DNA of 64,000 bases, from assembly GCA_019510305.1 (NCBI GenBank), contig JAEKKN010000030.1:1-64000 (forward strand), read 5' to 3'. The notes under the pieces were generated by a model, which did not search any database, was not told where the DNA came from, and worked only from the letters and a program-made list of their open reading frames with translations. Position 1 is the first letter of the stretch. Each line of letters opens with the position of its first letter. The position numbers and the translations under genes are program-made. Of the stretch, positions 28,482 to 36,872 are shown piece by piece. This stretch comes from Microbacterium sp. (GTDB lineage: Bacteria; Actinomycetota; Actinomycetes; Actinomycetales; Microbacteriaceae).

Positions 28482-28801
28482 CAGAGCGACGCCGTGATCT
28501 TCTCCATGAGCTTCTTGGCGCTCTTGGCGTTCTTCGCGCCGTCCATGAGCGCGACCGGACGGTTGTGGTGCGTGTTGAGGACCAGGTCGATGCGGCTGCC
28601 TGCGGCGCCCGGAGAGACCACGATCTGCCCCTCGAGCTCCCAGGAGAGCATCGTCTTGCGCGTCGTGAAGTTCACCGCGAACGCCTCGGGGAACCGCTGG
28701 GTGATCGTGCACTTCTCGGCGAGCAGCGCCTGCTCGACTTTGGCGGCGACGTCCTGCGGCGAACCGGGGACCTCTGCGGACTGGCGGGCTTCGGAACTCA
28801 T
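28481..28801 (-). CDS. Hypothetical 106-aa protein between metG and tatD
   Basis: A small soluble protein, unrecognised. It reads VAAKVEQALLAEKCTITQRFPEAFAVNFTTRKTMLSWELEGQIVV, then a beta hairpin and RIDLVLNTHHNRPVALMDGAKNAKSAKKLMEKITASL, a compact alpha/beta layout with a basic C-terminal helix. The start is the ATG at 28801, 2 nt before the end of the upstream metG stop codon, and its own stop overlaps the tatD start. Fully embedded in the metG-tatD operon, so it is surely expressed with them. Confidence 0.75.
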   Translation of the reverse strand: MSSEARQSAEVPGSPQDVAAKVEQALLAEKCTITQRFPEAFAVNFTTRKTMLSWELEGQIVVSPGAAGSRIDLVLNTHHNRPVALMDGAKNAKSAKKLMEKITASL

Positions 28802-28803
28802 GC

Positions 28804-30381
28804 TCAGACCCCCTGCTCGACCCGCGGGAACAGCGGCGCGAGGCCGTTGACGCTGGTGCCGGGGCGCAGCACGCCCCACGCGCCGGCCTCGCGGAGCGGC
28901 TGGTCCTGCAGACGACCGATCGATTCGGCGGCGCCCAGCGCGACCCAGAGCTTCTCGGTCGACTGCGGCATCACCGGCGACAGCAGCACGGCGAGTGCCC
29001 GCAGGCCCTCGGCGCACGTGTACAGCACTGTGCCGAGACGCCCCCGCTGCTCCTCGTCGCGGGCGAGTGCCCACGGCTCGTTGTCGGTGATGTACCCGTT
29101 CAGGGCGTCGACGATCGTCCAGATCTCCTTGATGGCCTCGTCGATGCGGAACTGCTCGATCGCGGCATCCGCGTTCTTCGCCGCGTCCGCCACGATCCGC
29201 TGGATCTCGAGGTCCTTCTCGGTGTACTCGGCCGCGGGCGGCACGATGCCCTCGAAGTACTTCTCGATCATCGCCGTCGTGCGCGATGCGAGGTTGCCGA
29301 ACCCGTTGGCGAGCTCGGCCTGGTAGCGGGCCGACAGATCCTCCCACGAGAACGAGCCGTCCTGTCCGAACGCGATCGCCGAGAGGAAGTAGAAGCGGTA
29401 GGCGTCGGAGCCGAAGACATCGGTGATCTCGGTCGGCGCGATGCCGGTGAGCTTCGACTTCGACATCTTCTCGCCGCCGACGAGCAGCCAGCCGTGCGCG
29501 AACACGCCCTTGGGCACGTCGAGACCTGCGGCCATCAGCATCGCCGGCCAGATGACGGCGTGGAAGCGCAGGATGTCCTTGCCGACCACGTGATATGCGG
29601 GCCATCGGCGGGCGAAGGTCTCCTCGTCCTCGCCGTAGCCGACTGCCGTGGCGTAGTTGAGCAGCGCATCGACCCACACGTAGATGACGTGCGAGCTGTC
29701 CCACGGCACCTCGATGCCCCAGTCGAATGCGGAGCGCGAGATCGACAGGTCCTTCAGCCCCTGCCGCACGAACGAGACGACCTCGTTGCGCGCGGACTCC
29801 GGGCGCACGAAGTCGGGCTCGGTCTTGTAGAGCTCGAGCAGGCGGTCCTGGAATTCGCTGAGCTTGAAGAAGTAGTTCTTCTCCTGCAGCAGCTCGAGCG
29901 GCTTGGAGTGGATCGCGCAGACCTTCAGGCCCTCGAAGGGCCCCGTTCCGTCGAGGATCTCCGACTCGGGCTTGAACTCCTCGCAGCCCACGCAGTAGAG
30001 CGCCTCGTACTCGCCCGCGTAGATGTAGCCGCGGTCGTAGATGGCCTGGACGAACTTCTTCACACGCTCCTCATGCCGCTCCTGCGTGGTGCGGATGAAG
30101 TCGTCGTTCGCGACATCGAGGGTCTTCAGCAGCGGGAACCACGCCTCGGTGACGAGCTTGTCGACCCACTCCTGCGGCGTGACGTTGTTCGCCGCTGCGG
30201 CGCGGAGCATCTTCTGGCCGTGCTCGTCGGTGCCCGTCAGCATCCAGGTGTCGTCGCCGCTCTGACGATGCCAGCGCGCGAGCGCGTCGACCGCCACCGA
30301 GGTGTACCCGTGGCCGATGTGAGGCACATCGGAGGGGTAGTAGATGGGCGTGGTGATGTAGAAGGATTCGCCTGCGGGCAT
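28804..30381 (-). CDS. metG: Methionyl-tRNA synthetase
   Basis: A 525-aa class I synthetase that charges initiator and elongator tRNA-Met. The HIGH motif is at 21-24 and KMSKS at 305-309. The zinc knot uses Cys130, Cys133 and Cys155 with His158 (C-x2-C ... C-x2-H), one site only, so this is the single-knuckle type. The length lacks the C-terminal dimerisation (tRNA-binding) domain of E. coli MetG, as usual for actinobacteria. First gene of the metG-unknown-tatD unit; a TAGAAT hexamer precedes the ATG by 7 nt. Confidence 0.96.
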   Translation of the reverse strand: MPAGESFYITTPIYYPSDVPHIGHGYTSVAVDALARWHRQSGDDTWMLTGTDEHGQKMLRAAAANNVTPQEWVDKLVTEAWFPLLKTLDVANDDFIRTTQERHEERVKKFVQAIYDRGYIYAGEYEALYCVGCEEFKPESEILDGTGPFEGLKVCAIHSKPLELLQEKNYFFKLSEFQDRLLELYKTEPDFVRPESARNEVVSFVRQGLKDLSISRSAFDWGIEVPWDSSHVIYVWVDALLNYATAVGYGEDEETFARRWPAYHVVGKDILRFHAVIWPAMLMAAGLDVPKGVFAHGWLLVGGEKMSKSKLTGIAPTEITDVFGSDAYRFYFLSAIAFGQDGSFSWEDLSARYQAELANGFGNLASRTTAMIEKYFEGIVPPAAEYTEKDLEIQRIVADAAKNADAAIEQFRIDEAIKEIWTIVDALNGYITDNEPWALARDEEQRGRLGTVLYTCAEGLRALAVLLSPVMPQSTEKLWVALGAAESIGRLQDQPLREAGAWGVLRPGTSVNGLAPLFPRVEQGV

Positions 30382-30388
30382 GGGGTCA

Positions 30389-30394
30389 ATTCTA
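30389..30394 (-). promoter_or_regulatory. -10 hexamer TAGAAT, leaderless promoter of metG
   Basis: TAGAAT ends 7 nt before the metG ATG at 30381; no ribosome-binding site is visible in between. Confidence 0.6.
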
Positions 30395-30423
30395 GGTGGG
30401 ATGCCGAAGCGGGTTACGCCGGG

Positions 30424-31935
30424 TCAGCGCACCGCGACGGTGATGCGGTGCCACCCCGTCGCGCCGTCCGGAGCAGGCGGCGCTGCAGCATCTGTCTGGG
30501 TGACCGCGGCGGCGCCGATCGCGCGGCATTCGATCTCATGCGAACCGCTCTCGGCCGTCCAGGCGAGGTGCCACTGCACCCAGGTGTCGTCGGAGATCGC
30601 CGCAGCCAGGGTCGCCCGCTGCCACTCGCCGCCGTCGACGCGCACCTCGACGCCGTCGACGCCGACGTGCTGCTGCCAGGCCATCCCGGCGATCACCACC
30701 TCGCCGGCGTCGACGGAACCGCGCGGCACGTCGATACGCGACTGCAGTTTTATCGGCCCCCGCTCCGACCAGCCGCGAGTGGTCCAGTACGCGGTGGCGC
30801 GATCGAACCGGGTGACCTCGAGTTCGGTCACCCACTTCGTGGCCGACACGTAGCCGTAGAGTCCTGGCACCACGAGCCGCACCGGGAAGCCGTGCTCGAC
30901 GGGGAGCGGCTCGCCGTTCATGCCGATCGCGAGCAGCGAGTCGCGCTCGTCGGTGAGAGCCTCGAGTGGAGTGGATGCCGTGAACCCGTCGATCGATGTC
31001 GAGAGCACCATGTCGGCATCCGCATGCACACCGGCGCGAGTGAGCACGTCCCGCACGGGCAGCCCGAGCCAGCGGGCGTTGCCGATCAGATCGCCGCCGA
31101 CGGTGTTCGACACGCATGCGAGCGTCACGTCAGCCTCCTGCAGGGGCGATGCGAGCAGATCGTCCCAGGTGAGCACGACCTCGCGGTCGACCATGCCGTG
31201 CACGCGCAGACTCCAGTCGGCCGGATCCACCTGCGGGACGATCAGCGCGGTGTCGATGCGGTAGAAGTCGGCGTTGGGCGTGACCACGGGCGCGAGCCCC
31301 GGGATGCCCAGCTCGGCGGCCTGCGGCACCTGCGGCGCGGCCGCCGCCGGCTTCGGCAGGCGGAGCGCGCTGCGAATCGTCTCCACGCTCTGCGAGGCGG
31401 TGCGGGCGACGTTCGACACGGCGAGCGCGAGCAGGCCGGATGCCGTTGCGACGGCCGTCCAGACCAGGAACTTCCGCCGCTCCGGCTCCTCCTCGCGCTC
31501 GCTGAGCGAGATGAGCCCGCGAACCGTCAGCGCCGCCACGCCGCCCGCGAGGAGCGCCGGGATCGCGGCGAGCAGCGCTCCGTCCGAGCGGACGACGGCG
31601 ATCACCGCGCCGACGACGCCGAGCGCGGCGAAGGCCACTGCACCCAGCGGCGGCCGGCGTCGCTCCAGCATCCCGGCTGCGAACGCCACTGCCAGGAGGA
31701 CCACGGCGATTCCCACGAGCAGCGCCGCCTTGTCGCCGGTGCCGAACCACGCGATCGCGGTGTCCTTCGCCCAGCTGGGGGCGATGTCGATCAGCGCTCC
31801 GCCGACGGCCGCGAAGGGACTGGCGGACGGCAGCAGGAAAGCCGCGACGACCTCACCGAGCCCCGTGCCGAGCAGCACCGACACGATGCCGAGGACGCCC
31901 GGCCTCGGTCCTGTACGCACTCGCTCCCGCACCAT
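30424..31935 (-). CDS. Membrane-anchored molybdopterin-dependent oxidoreductase (sulfite-oxidase family)
   Basis: A 503-aa protein. Residues 1-190 carry four or five transmembrane helices; the rest is an extracytoplasmic sulfite-oxidase-type molybdopterin domain. The Mo-ligating cysteine lies in DVTLACVSNTVGGDLIGNARW. Other landmarks are HGFPVRLVVPGLYGYVSATKWVTELEV and the C-terminal dimer domain beginning VVIAGMAWQQHVGVDGVEVRVDGGEW. No heme domain is present. There is no Tat signal; export uses the membrane helices. Electron donor and physiological partner are unknown. Confidence 0.9.
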   Translation of the reverse strand: MVRERVRTGPRPGVLGIVSVLLGTGLGEVVAAFLLPSASPFAAVGGALIDIAPSWAKDTAIAWFGTGDKAALLVGIAVVLLAVAFAAGMLERRRPPLGAVAFAALGVVGAVIAVVRSDGALLAAIPALLAGGVAALTVRGLISLSEREEEPERRKFLVWTAVATASGLLALAVSNVARTASQSVETIRSALRLPKPAAAAPQVPQAAELGIPGLAPVVTPNADFYRIDTALIVPQVDPADWSLRVHGMVDREVVLTWDDLLASPLQEADVTLACVSNTVGGDLIGNARWLGLPVRDVLTRAGVHADADMVLSTSIDGFTASTPLEALTDERDSLLAIGMNGEPLPVEHGFPVRLVVPGLYGYVSATKWVTELEVTRFDRATAYWTTRGWSERGPIKLQSRIDVPRGSVDAGEVVIAGMAWQQHVGVDGVEVRVDGGEWQRATLAAAISDDTWVQWHLAWTAESGSHEIECRAIGAAAVTQTDAAAPPAPDGATGWHRITVAVR

Positions 31936-31941
31936 GGTCCG

Positions 31942-31947
31942 AGGGTA
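31942..31947 (-). promoter_or_regulatory. -10 hexamer TACCCT, leaderless promoter of the molybdopterin gene
   Basis: TACCCT ends 6 nt before the ATG at 31935, within the short gap after the methyltransferase stop. Confidence 0.5.
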
Positions 31948-31952
31948 CGCGC

Positions 31953-32582
31953 TCAGCCCGCCGATCGAGGGATGACGGCGGTCACGGAGGCGTGCGGTCG
32001 CGCGCTGATCTCGCCGGGCTCACGGGCACGGCGTTCGCCGCCCGTGACAACGAAGCCGGCATCCACCAGCAGCTCCCCGAGCGTCTCCTGGTTCCAGTAG
32101 TACGCCGGGGCCACGGCATGCGCGAAGGGCTCGCGCGGCTCCCCCTCGAAGAATCCGATCAGAAGACCGCCGCCCGGTGCGAGAGCGCGTGCGAACTCGG
32201 AGAGGACGTCGTGCACCTCGGCGGGCGGAGTGTGGATCAGCGAGTACCACGAGAGGATGCCGCCGAGAGATGCTGTCGGCACAGGGATACGGCGGAAGGA
32301 TCCCACCTCGAGCGGGAGCCCGGGGTACGTCGAGCGCGCGAAGGCCACGAAGCTCTCCGTCAGGTCGATCCCGCGCGCGTCCCGCCCGTCCTCCGCGAGG
32401 AGCGCCGTCCACTGCCCGGGCCCGCATCCGGCATCCAGCAGAGGACCAGTCGTCTCGTCCCGCCAGCGCACGACCGCGGCGACGTCCCTTTCGTCCATCT
32501 GCTCCAGAACGCCGGCGATCTCGATGTACTCGGCCGCTCTGCTGCCATACGCCGCTGCGATGCTCGAGTCTGAAGAGATCAT
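31953..32582 (-). CDS. Class I SAM-dependent methyltransferase
   Basis: A 209-aa methyltransferase of the Methyltransf_11/25 type. Motif I is GPLLDAGCGPGQWTALLAEDG, followed by the acidic motif II RGIDLTESFVA and the ALAPGGGLLIGFFEG segment. The acceptor is unknown. The ATG overlaps the rsmI stop by 4 nt (ATGA), so it is co-translated with rsmI. Confidence 0.87.
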   Translation of the reverse strand: MISSDSSIAAAYGSRAAEYIEIAGVLEQMDERDVAAVVRWRDETTGPLLDAGCGPGQWTALLAEDGRDARGIDLTESFVAFARSTYPGLPLEVGSFRRIPVPTASLGGILSWYSLIHTPPAEVHDVLSEFARALAPGGGLLIGFFEGEPREPFAHAVAPAYYWNQETLGELLVDAGFVVTGGERRAREPGEISARPHASVTAVIPRSAG

Positions 32583-33400
32583 GACTTCCGGGCGGCGAGC
32601 GCGGACTGGTACAGGTCGCGGGAGGACAGCCCGGTGAGCCCGGCGACTTCGGCGGCGGCGTCCTTCAAGCGGATGCCGGAGGCCACGAGAGCCTGCACCT
32701 GGGTGAGCGCGTCGTCCGCCGAGGCGACTCGGGCGGCCGCCCCCTCAACGACGACGACGATCTCGCCCTTCACTCCATCGGCGGCCCACGCCGCGAGCTC
32801 TGCGGCGGTCCCCCGGCGCACCTCTTCGTAGAATTTCGTCAGCTCCCGGCACACCGCGATCCGGCGTTCGTCGCCGAAGGCCGCGCCCATGTCGACGAGC
32901 GAGGACGCGAGCCGCGACGGCGACTCGAAGAACACCATCGTGCGCGGCTCGGCCGCGAGGGCACGCAGCGTCGAGCGCCGCTCCCCCGGCTTGCGCGGCA
33001 GGAATCCCTCGAAGGTGAAACGGTCGGTGGGCAGCCCCGAGATCGCGAGGGCCATCAGCACCGCGCTCGGGCCCGGGATCGCTGTGACCGTGACGCCCTG
33101 GGCGACGGCTTCGGCGACCAGCCCGTACCCGGGGTCGCTGATCGCGGGCATCCCCGCGTCGCTGACGACGACCACGTCCGACTCCAGAGCCAGAGCCGCG
33201 AGCTCTCCGGACTTCTGCTTCTCGTTGTGGTCGTGCAGCGCGATCAGCCGCGGTCGGTTCTCGATCTTCAGGGCCTGCAGGAGCCGCCCGGTCGTTCGCG
33301 TGTCCTCCGCGACGACGACCTCGGCGTTCTCGAGCACCTCGATCAGCCGCCGAGAGGCGTCGCCGAGATTTCCGATGGGCGTGGCGGCGAGAATGATCAC
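32579..33400 (-). CDS. rsmI: 16S rRNA 2'-O-methyltransferase RsmI
   Basis: A 273-aa enzyme that 2'-O-methylates C1402 of 16S rRNA in homologues. The protein shows ATPIGNLGDASRRLIEVL, the SAM loop VVVSDAGMPAISDPGYGLV, and VFFESPSRLASSL, as in the tetrapyrrole-methylase superfamily. The GTG at 33400 is used (VIILAATPIGN); a TAGGCT hexamer lies 6 nt before it. It is divergent from the O-mannosyltransferase gene, with only 35 bp between the start codons. Confidence 0.94.
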   Translation of the reverse strand: MIILAATPIGNLGDASRRLIEVLENAEVVVAEDTRTTGRLLQALKIENRPRLIALHDHNEKQKSGELAALALESDVVVVSDAGMPAISDPGYGLVAEAVAQGVTVTAIPGPSAVLMALAISGLPTDRFTFEGFLPRKPGERRSTLRALAAEPRTMVFFESPSRLASSLVDMGAAFGDERRIAVCRELTKFYEEVRRGTAAELAAWAADGVKGEIVVVVEGAAARVASADDALTQVQALVASGIRLKDAAAEVAGLTGLSSRDLYQSALAARKS

Positions 33401-33406
33401 ACGCTC

Positions 33407-33412
33407 AGCCTA
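33407..33412 (-). promoter_or_regulatory. -10 hexamer TAGGCT, leaderless promoter of rsmI
   Basis: TAGGCT on the minus strand, 6 nt before the rsmI GTG at 33400. It faces the identical hexamer at 33424 with 11 bp between the two. Confidence 0.6.
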
Positions 33413-33423
33413 TGCGCGTTGTC

Positions 33424-33429
33424 TAGGCT
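33424..33429 (+). promoter_or_regulatory. -10 hexamer TAGGCT, leaderless promoter of the O-mannosyltransferase
   Basis: TAGGCT on the plus strand, 6 nt before the GTG at 33436. RNA polymerase could not occupy both divergent promoters at once. Confidence 0.6.
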
Positions 33430-33435
33430 GTAGCG

Positions 33436-34989
33436 GTGACTGAACCTGCCCCGCTGCTGCCACCCCCCGACGAGCGCCTCACACGCTACGGGCAGCTGCG
33501 CGACAGCATCCTGCGCACCCCCGACTGGGGACGGATGATCGCATGGTTCGCGCCGCTCGTCGTCACCCTGGTGGCGGCGGTGCTGCGCCTGGTCAATCTC
33601 GGCCATCCTCACCAACTCGCCTTCGACGAGACGTATTACGTGAAGGACGCCTGGTCGCTGTGGACGCTCGGCTACGAGGGCACCTGGGGCGAGAACGCGA
33701 ACGAGGCGTTCATCACCCTGCAGCAGCTCCCCCTCGACCCCAAGGGCTCGTTCATCGTGCACCCGCCGCTGGGCAAGTGGCTGATCGCTCTGGGAATGGC
33801 TCTCGGCGGACCCGACAACAGCGTCGGCTGGCGCCTCGCGACCGCCTTCCTCGGCACCGGCACGGTGCTGCTCACGTATCTCATCGCTCGCAAGCTCACC
33901 GGCTCCGTCGTCGTCGCGACCGTCGCCGGCGGTCTCCTCGCGATCGACGGCCTCAGCATCGTGCTGAGCCGCATCGCCCTGCTCGACGGCATCCTCACCT
34001 TCTTCATCATGCTCGGCGTGCTGTTCATCCTGCACGACAGAGCACGCACGATCCCGCTGCTGGAGAGACCCGACGAGGACGAGCCCGAGCCGATGTGGGG
34101 GCGCGTGCTCTGGCGACGCCCATGGCTCGTCGCGGCCGGCCTCGCTCTCGGCGCGGCGTGCGCCGTGAAGTGGTCCGGCCTGTACGTGCTGGCGGCCTTC
34201 GGACTGTACGTCGTGGTGACGGATGCTCTCGCCCGCCGCCGTGCGGGGGTCGTCCTGTGGCCCACAGCGGCGGCATTCCGTCAGGGACCGGTGTCGTTCG
34301 TGCTGCTGGTCGTCCCCGCGTTCGCCGTCTACCTCGCGAGCTGGACGGGCTGGCTCGTCACCGCAGGCGGCTACAACCGCGACCTCGACCCGAACCCCTT
34401 CATCTCGCTGTTCCGGTATCACCAGGCCATCCTGAACTTCCACGTCGGCCTCAGCAGCGGCCACCCTTACGCGAGCCCCGCCTGGGAGTGGCCGTTCCTG
34501 CTGCGCCCGACGGCCGTGTGGGTCGGCAGCGATCCGGCGGGCTGCGGCACGGATCACTGCATCGCCGTGATCAGCAGCATCCCGAATCCCCTGATCTGGT
34601 ACGCGGCCGTCGCGGCATCCGTGTATCTCCTCTACCGCCTGGTGCGGGCCTGGATCCAGAAGCGCCCGATCGAGCCCGCCCTCACGTTCCCGCTCATCGG
34701 ACTGGCGGCGACCTACGTGCCGTGGCTGATGTTCCCCGAGCGCACGATCTTCCAGTTCTACACCGTGGCGATGATGCCGTTCCTCGTGCTCTGCCTCGCG
34801 ACGACGCTGCGAGTGATCGCCGGCCGACGGGACGATCCCCTGTACCGGCGCCAGGCCGGCGAGCGCACGGTCACGGTCTTCCTCGTGTTCGCCGTGCTCG
34901 TGTCTGCGTTCTTCTATCCGGTGTGGACCGGCATGAGCGTGCCATACGACTTCTGGCTGCTGCACAACTGGCTGCCGGGCTGGGTGTGA
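33436..34989 (+). CDS. Dolichyl-phosphate-mannose-protein mannosyltransferase (PMT, GT39)
   Basis: A 517-aa membrane enzyme that transfers mannose from polyprenyl-phosphomannose to serine/threonine of exported proteins. About eleven hydrophobic segments. The acidic catalytic loop near residue 58 reads AFDETYYVKDAWSLW, and VHPPLGKWLIALGMA (about 112-126) is the second conserved GT39 segment. The GTG start at 33436 has TAGGCT 6 nt before it. The rsmI/PMT divergent pair is conserved in actinobacteria, including mycobacteria by recollection. Lipoproteins and the secreted protein at 16-17 kb are plausible substrates. Confidence 0.93.
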   Translation: MTEPAPLLPPPDERLTRYGQLRDSILRTPDWGRMIAWFAPLVVTLVAAVLRLVNLGHPHQLAFDETYYVKDAWSLWTLGYEGTWGENANEAFITLQQLPLDPKGSFIVHPPLGKWLIALGMALGGPDNSVGWRLATAFLGTGTVLLTYLIARKLTGSVVVATVAGGLLAIDGLSIVLSRIALLDGILTFFIMLGVLFILHDRARTIPLLERPDEDEPEPMWGRVLWRRPWLVAAGLALGAACAVKWSGLYVLAAFGLYVVVTDALARRRAGVVLWPTAAAFRQGPVSFVLLVVPAFAVYLASWTGWLVTAGGYNRDLDPNPFISLFRYHQAILNFHVGLSSGHPYASPAWEWPFLLRPTAVWVGSDPAGCGTDHCIAVISSIPNPLIWYAAVAASVYLLYRLVRAWIQKRPIEPALTFPLIGLAATYVPWLMFPERTIFQFYTVAMMPFLVLCLATTLRVIAGRRDDPLYRRQAGERTVTVFLVFAVLVSAFFYPVWTGMSVPYDFWLLHNWLPGWV

Positions 34990-34990
34990 G

Positions 34991-35479
34991 CTAGCTCTTC
35001 TCGGCCTCGGCCTCGGCGACGTGCGCGACCAGGGGCAGCACACGCCCCGAGAGATGCGTGCGCATCGCGATGGATGACGCCGTGCGCGCGACGCCGGGCA
35101 CGACGGCCACCCTGTCGAGCACGTCCTGCAGCTGCACGGCGTCTCGCGCCACGAGCCGCAGCTGCATGTCGCTCGCCCCGGTGACGGTGTGCATGTCGAC
35201 GATCTCGGGCACCGCGTCCGCGAGCGCCGCCGCGACCTCGTCGTGTCCCACCTTCTGATCGATCTCGACCAGGCAGAACGCCACGAGCCCGTACCCGAAC
35301 CCGCCGGGCTCGATGCGGGGAACGATCGCATCGATCACGCCGCCCTCGTGCAGACGCGCGAGCCGGCTGGTCGCGGTGCCGCGAGCGATGCCGAGCCGGC
35401 GGGCGCACTCCAGGATCGGCAGCTGCGGTTCCTCGGTGAGCAAACGGATCAGTGCGGCGTCGAGTCGATCGATCTGCAC
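34991..35479 (-). CDS. Lrp/AsnC-family transcriptional regulator
   Basis: A 162-aa regulator. The N-terminal HTH reads LPILECARRLGIARGTATSRLARLHEGGVI (about residues 19-48), and the C-terminal RAM/AsnC ligand domain has DMHTVTGASDMQLRLVARD. The GTG at 35479 is 1 nt from the permease stop. It is the last gene of the aminotransferase-permease-regulator operon, so an amino acid (probably aromatic or branched) is the likely effector. Confidence 0.92.
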   Translation of the reverse strand: MQIDRLDAALIRLLTEEPQLPILECARRLGIARGTATSRLARLHEGGVIDAIVPRIEPGGFGYGLVAFCLVEIDQKVGHDEVAAALADAVPEIVDMHTVTGASDMQLRLVARDAVQLQDVLDRVAVVPGVARTASSIAMRTHLSGRVLPLVAHVAEAEAEKS

Positions 35480-35480
35480 G

Positions 35481-36872
35481 TCACGGCTCCCTGACGACTC
35501 CGGGCCGCGCCACCGCGCGTGTGAGACGGGCGACGATCAGGAGCAGGGCCGTCAGTCCGATCGTCAGGAGCAGCTGGATGCGGGCCGCCGGGTCGATCAT
35601 GGTGAGGGCGATGACGCCCGCCAGCAGCACCAGGCACAGCCACGACAGCCACGGGAATCCCCACATGCGCATCGGCATCACCTCGCCCGACCGGTCGGCA
35701 CGACGACGGAGGATGATCTGCGAAACCGCGGTCGACGTCCAGATCACGAGCAGCGTCGAGCCGACGACGTTGAGGAGCGCCGGCAGCACGGTGTCCGGGA
35801 ACGCCCAGTTCAGCGCGACGGTCACGAACCCGAAGACCACCGAGGCCAGCACCGCGACGAACGGCACGCCGTTGACGGTGGTGCGGGTCGCGGCGAGCGG
35901 CGCGAGGCCGCGCTCGCCGAGCGAGTAGGCCATCCGAGAGGCGCCGTAGATGTTCGCGTTCATCGCCGAGAGCAGGGCGATCACGACGATGAGATCCATC
36001 ACGAGCCCGACGCCGGGGACGTTCAGGGTGTCGAGCACGGCCGAGAACGGTCCAGCCTTGACGGCAGGATCGTTCCAGGGGAGCACGGCGACGATCACGA
36101 AGATCGAGCCGACGTAGAAGATGAGGATGCGCACGAGCACCTCGCGGACGATCCTGCGGATGTTTCGCGAGGGGTCGTCGGATTCGGCGGCCGCGATCGC
36201 GACGACCTCGGTGCCTCCGAAGGCGAACACGACGATCAGCAGTGCCGCGGCGACGCCGGTCATCCCGTTCGGTGCGAAACCGTCGTGTGCGACCACGTTG
36301 CCGACGCCAGTGGCGGGGACGCCGGGGACGAGGCCGAGGATCGCGCACACGCCGATGATCAGGAAGGCGATGATGGCAGCCACCTTGATCGCCGCGAACC
36401 AGAACTCGAAGCGTCCGTAGTTGCGTACGCCGAACAGGTTCACGGTGGTGAGCGCGGCCACGAAGACCAGCACCCAGACCCAGGCCGGGATCGCGGGAAC
36501 CCATCCTGCGACGATGCCTCCTGCGCCGGTAGCCTCGGCCGCGATCACGACCACGAGCTGTATCCAGTACAGCCAGCCGACCGCGCTGCCCGCGCTGCGC
36601 CCCATGGCCTTCTGCGCGTAAGAGCTGAAGGCTCCCGAGCTGGGACGGGCGGCGACCATCTCGGCGAGCATGGCCATCACCAGCACGACGATGCCGCCGG
36701 CGACGAGATAGGAGACCAGCACGGCGGGCCCGGCGATGCTGATCGCCTGTCCGGACCCGACGAAGAGACCGGCGCCGATCGCTCCGCCGAGGCCCATCAT
36801 GGATATCTGCCGGCGAGTGAGACCCGGGTGCAGGCCCTTGGTCGTGGTCGTCGTGGTGGGAACCTCGGTCAT
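35481..36872 (-). CDS. Amino acid permease (APC superfamily, GABA/aromatic type)
   Basis: A 463-aa inner-membrane amino acid transporter with twelve transmembrane segments. The signature SMMGLGGAIGAGLFVGSGQAI at helix 1 and the EATGAGGIVAGWVP region match the AAT family (YifK/AroP/GabP). The ATG at 36872 overlaps the aminotransferase stop by 4 nt. Together with the aminotransferase and Lrp-type genes it forms a small amino-acid uptake and conversion unit. The exact substrate is not fixed. Confidence 0.92.
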   Translation of the reverse strand: MTEVPTTTTTTKGLHPGLTRRQISMMGLGGAIGAGLFVGSGQAISIAGPAVLVSYLVAGGIVVLVMAMLAEMVAARPSSGAFSSYAQKAMGRSAGSAVGWLYWIQLVVVIAAEATGAGGIVAGWVPAIPAWVWVLVFVAALTTVNLFGVRNYGRFEFWFAAIKVAAIIAFLIIGVCAILGLVPGVPATGVGNVVAHDGFAPNGMTGVAAALLIVVFAFGGTEVVAIAAAESDDPSRNIRRIVREVLVRILIFYVGSIFVIVAVLPWNDPAVKAGPFSAVLDTLNVPGVGLVMDLIVVIALLSAMNANIYGASRMAYSLGERGLAPLAATRTTVNGVPFVAVLASVVFGFVTVALNWAFPDTVLPALLNVVGSTLLVIWTSTAVSQIILRRRADRSGEVMPMRMWGFPWLSWLCLVLLAGVIALTMIDPAARIQLLLTIGLTALLLIVARLTRAVARPGVVREP

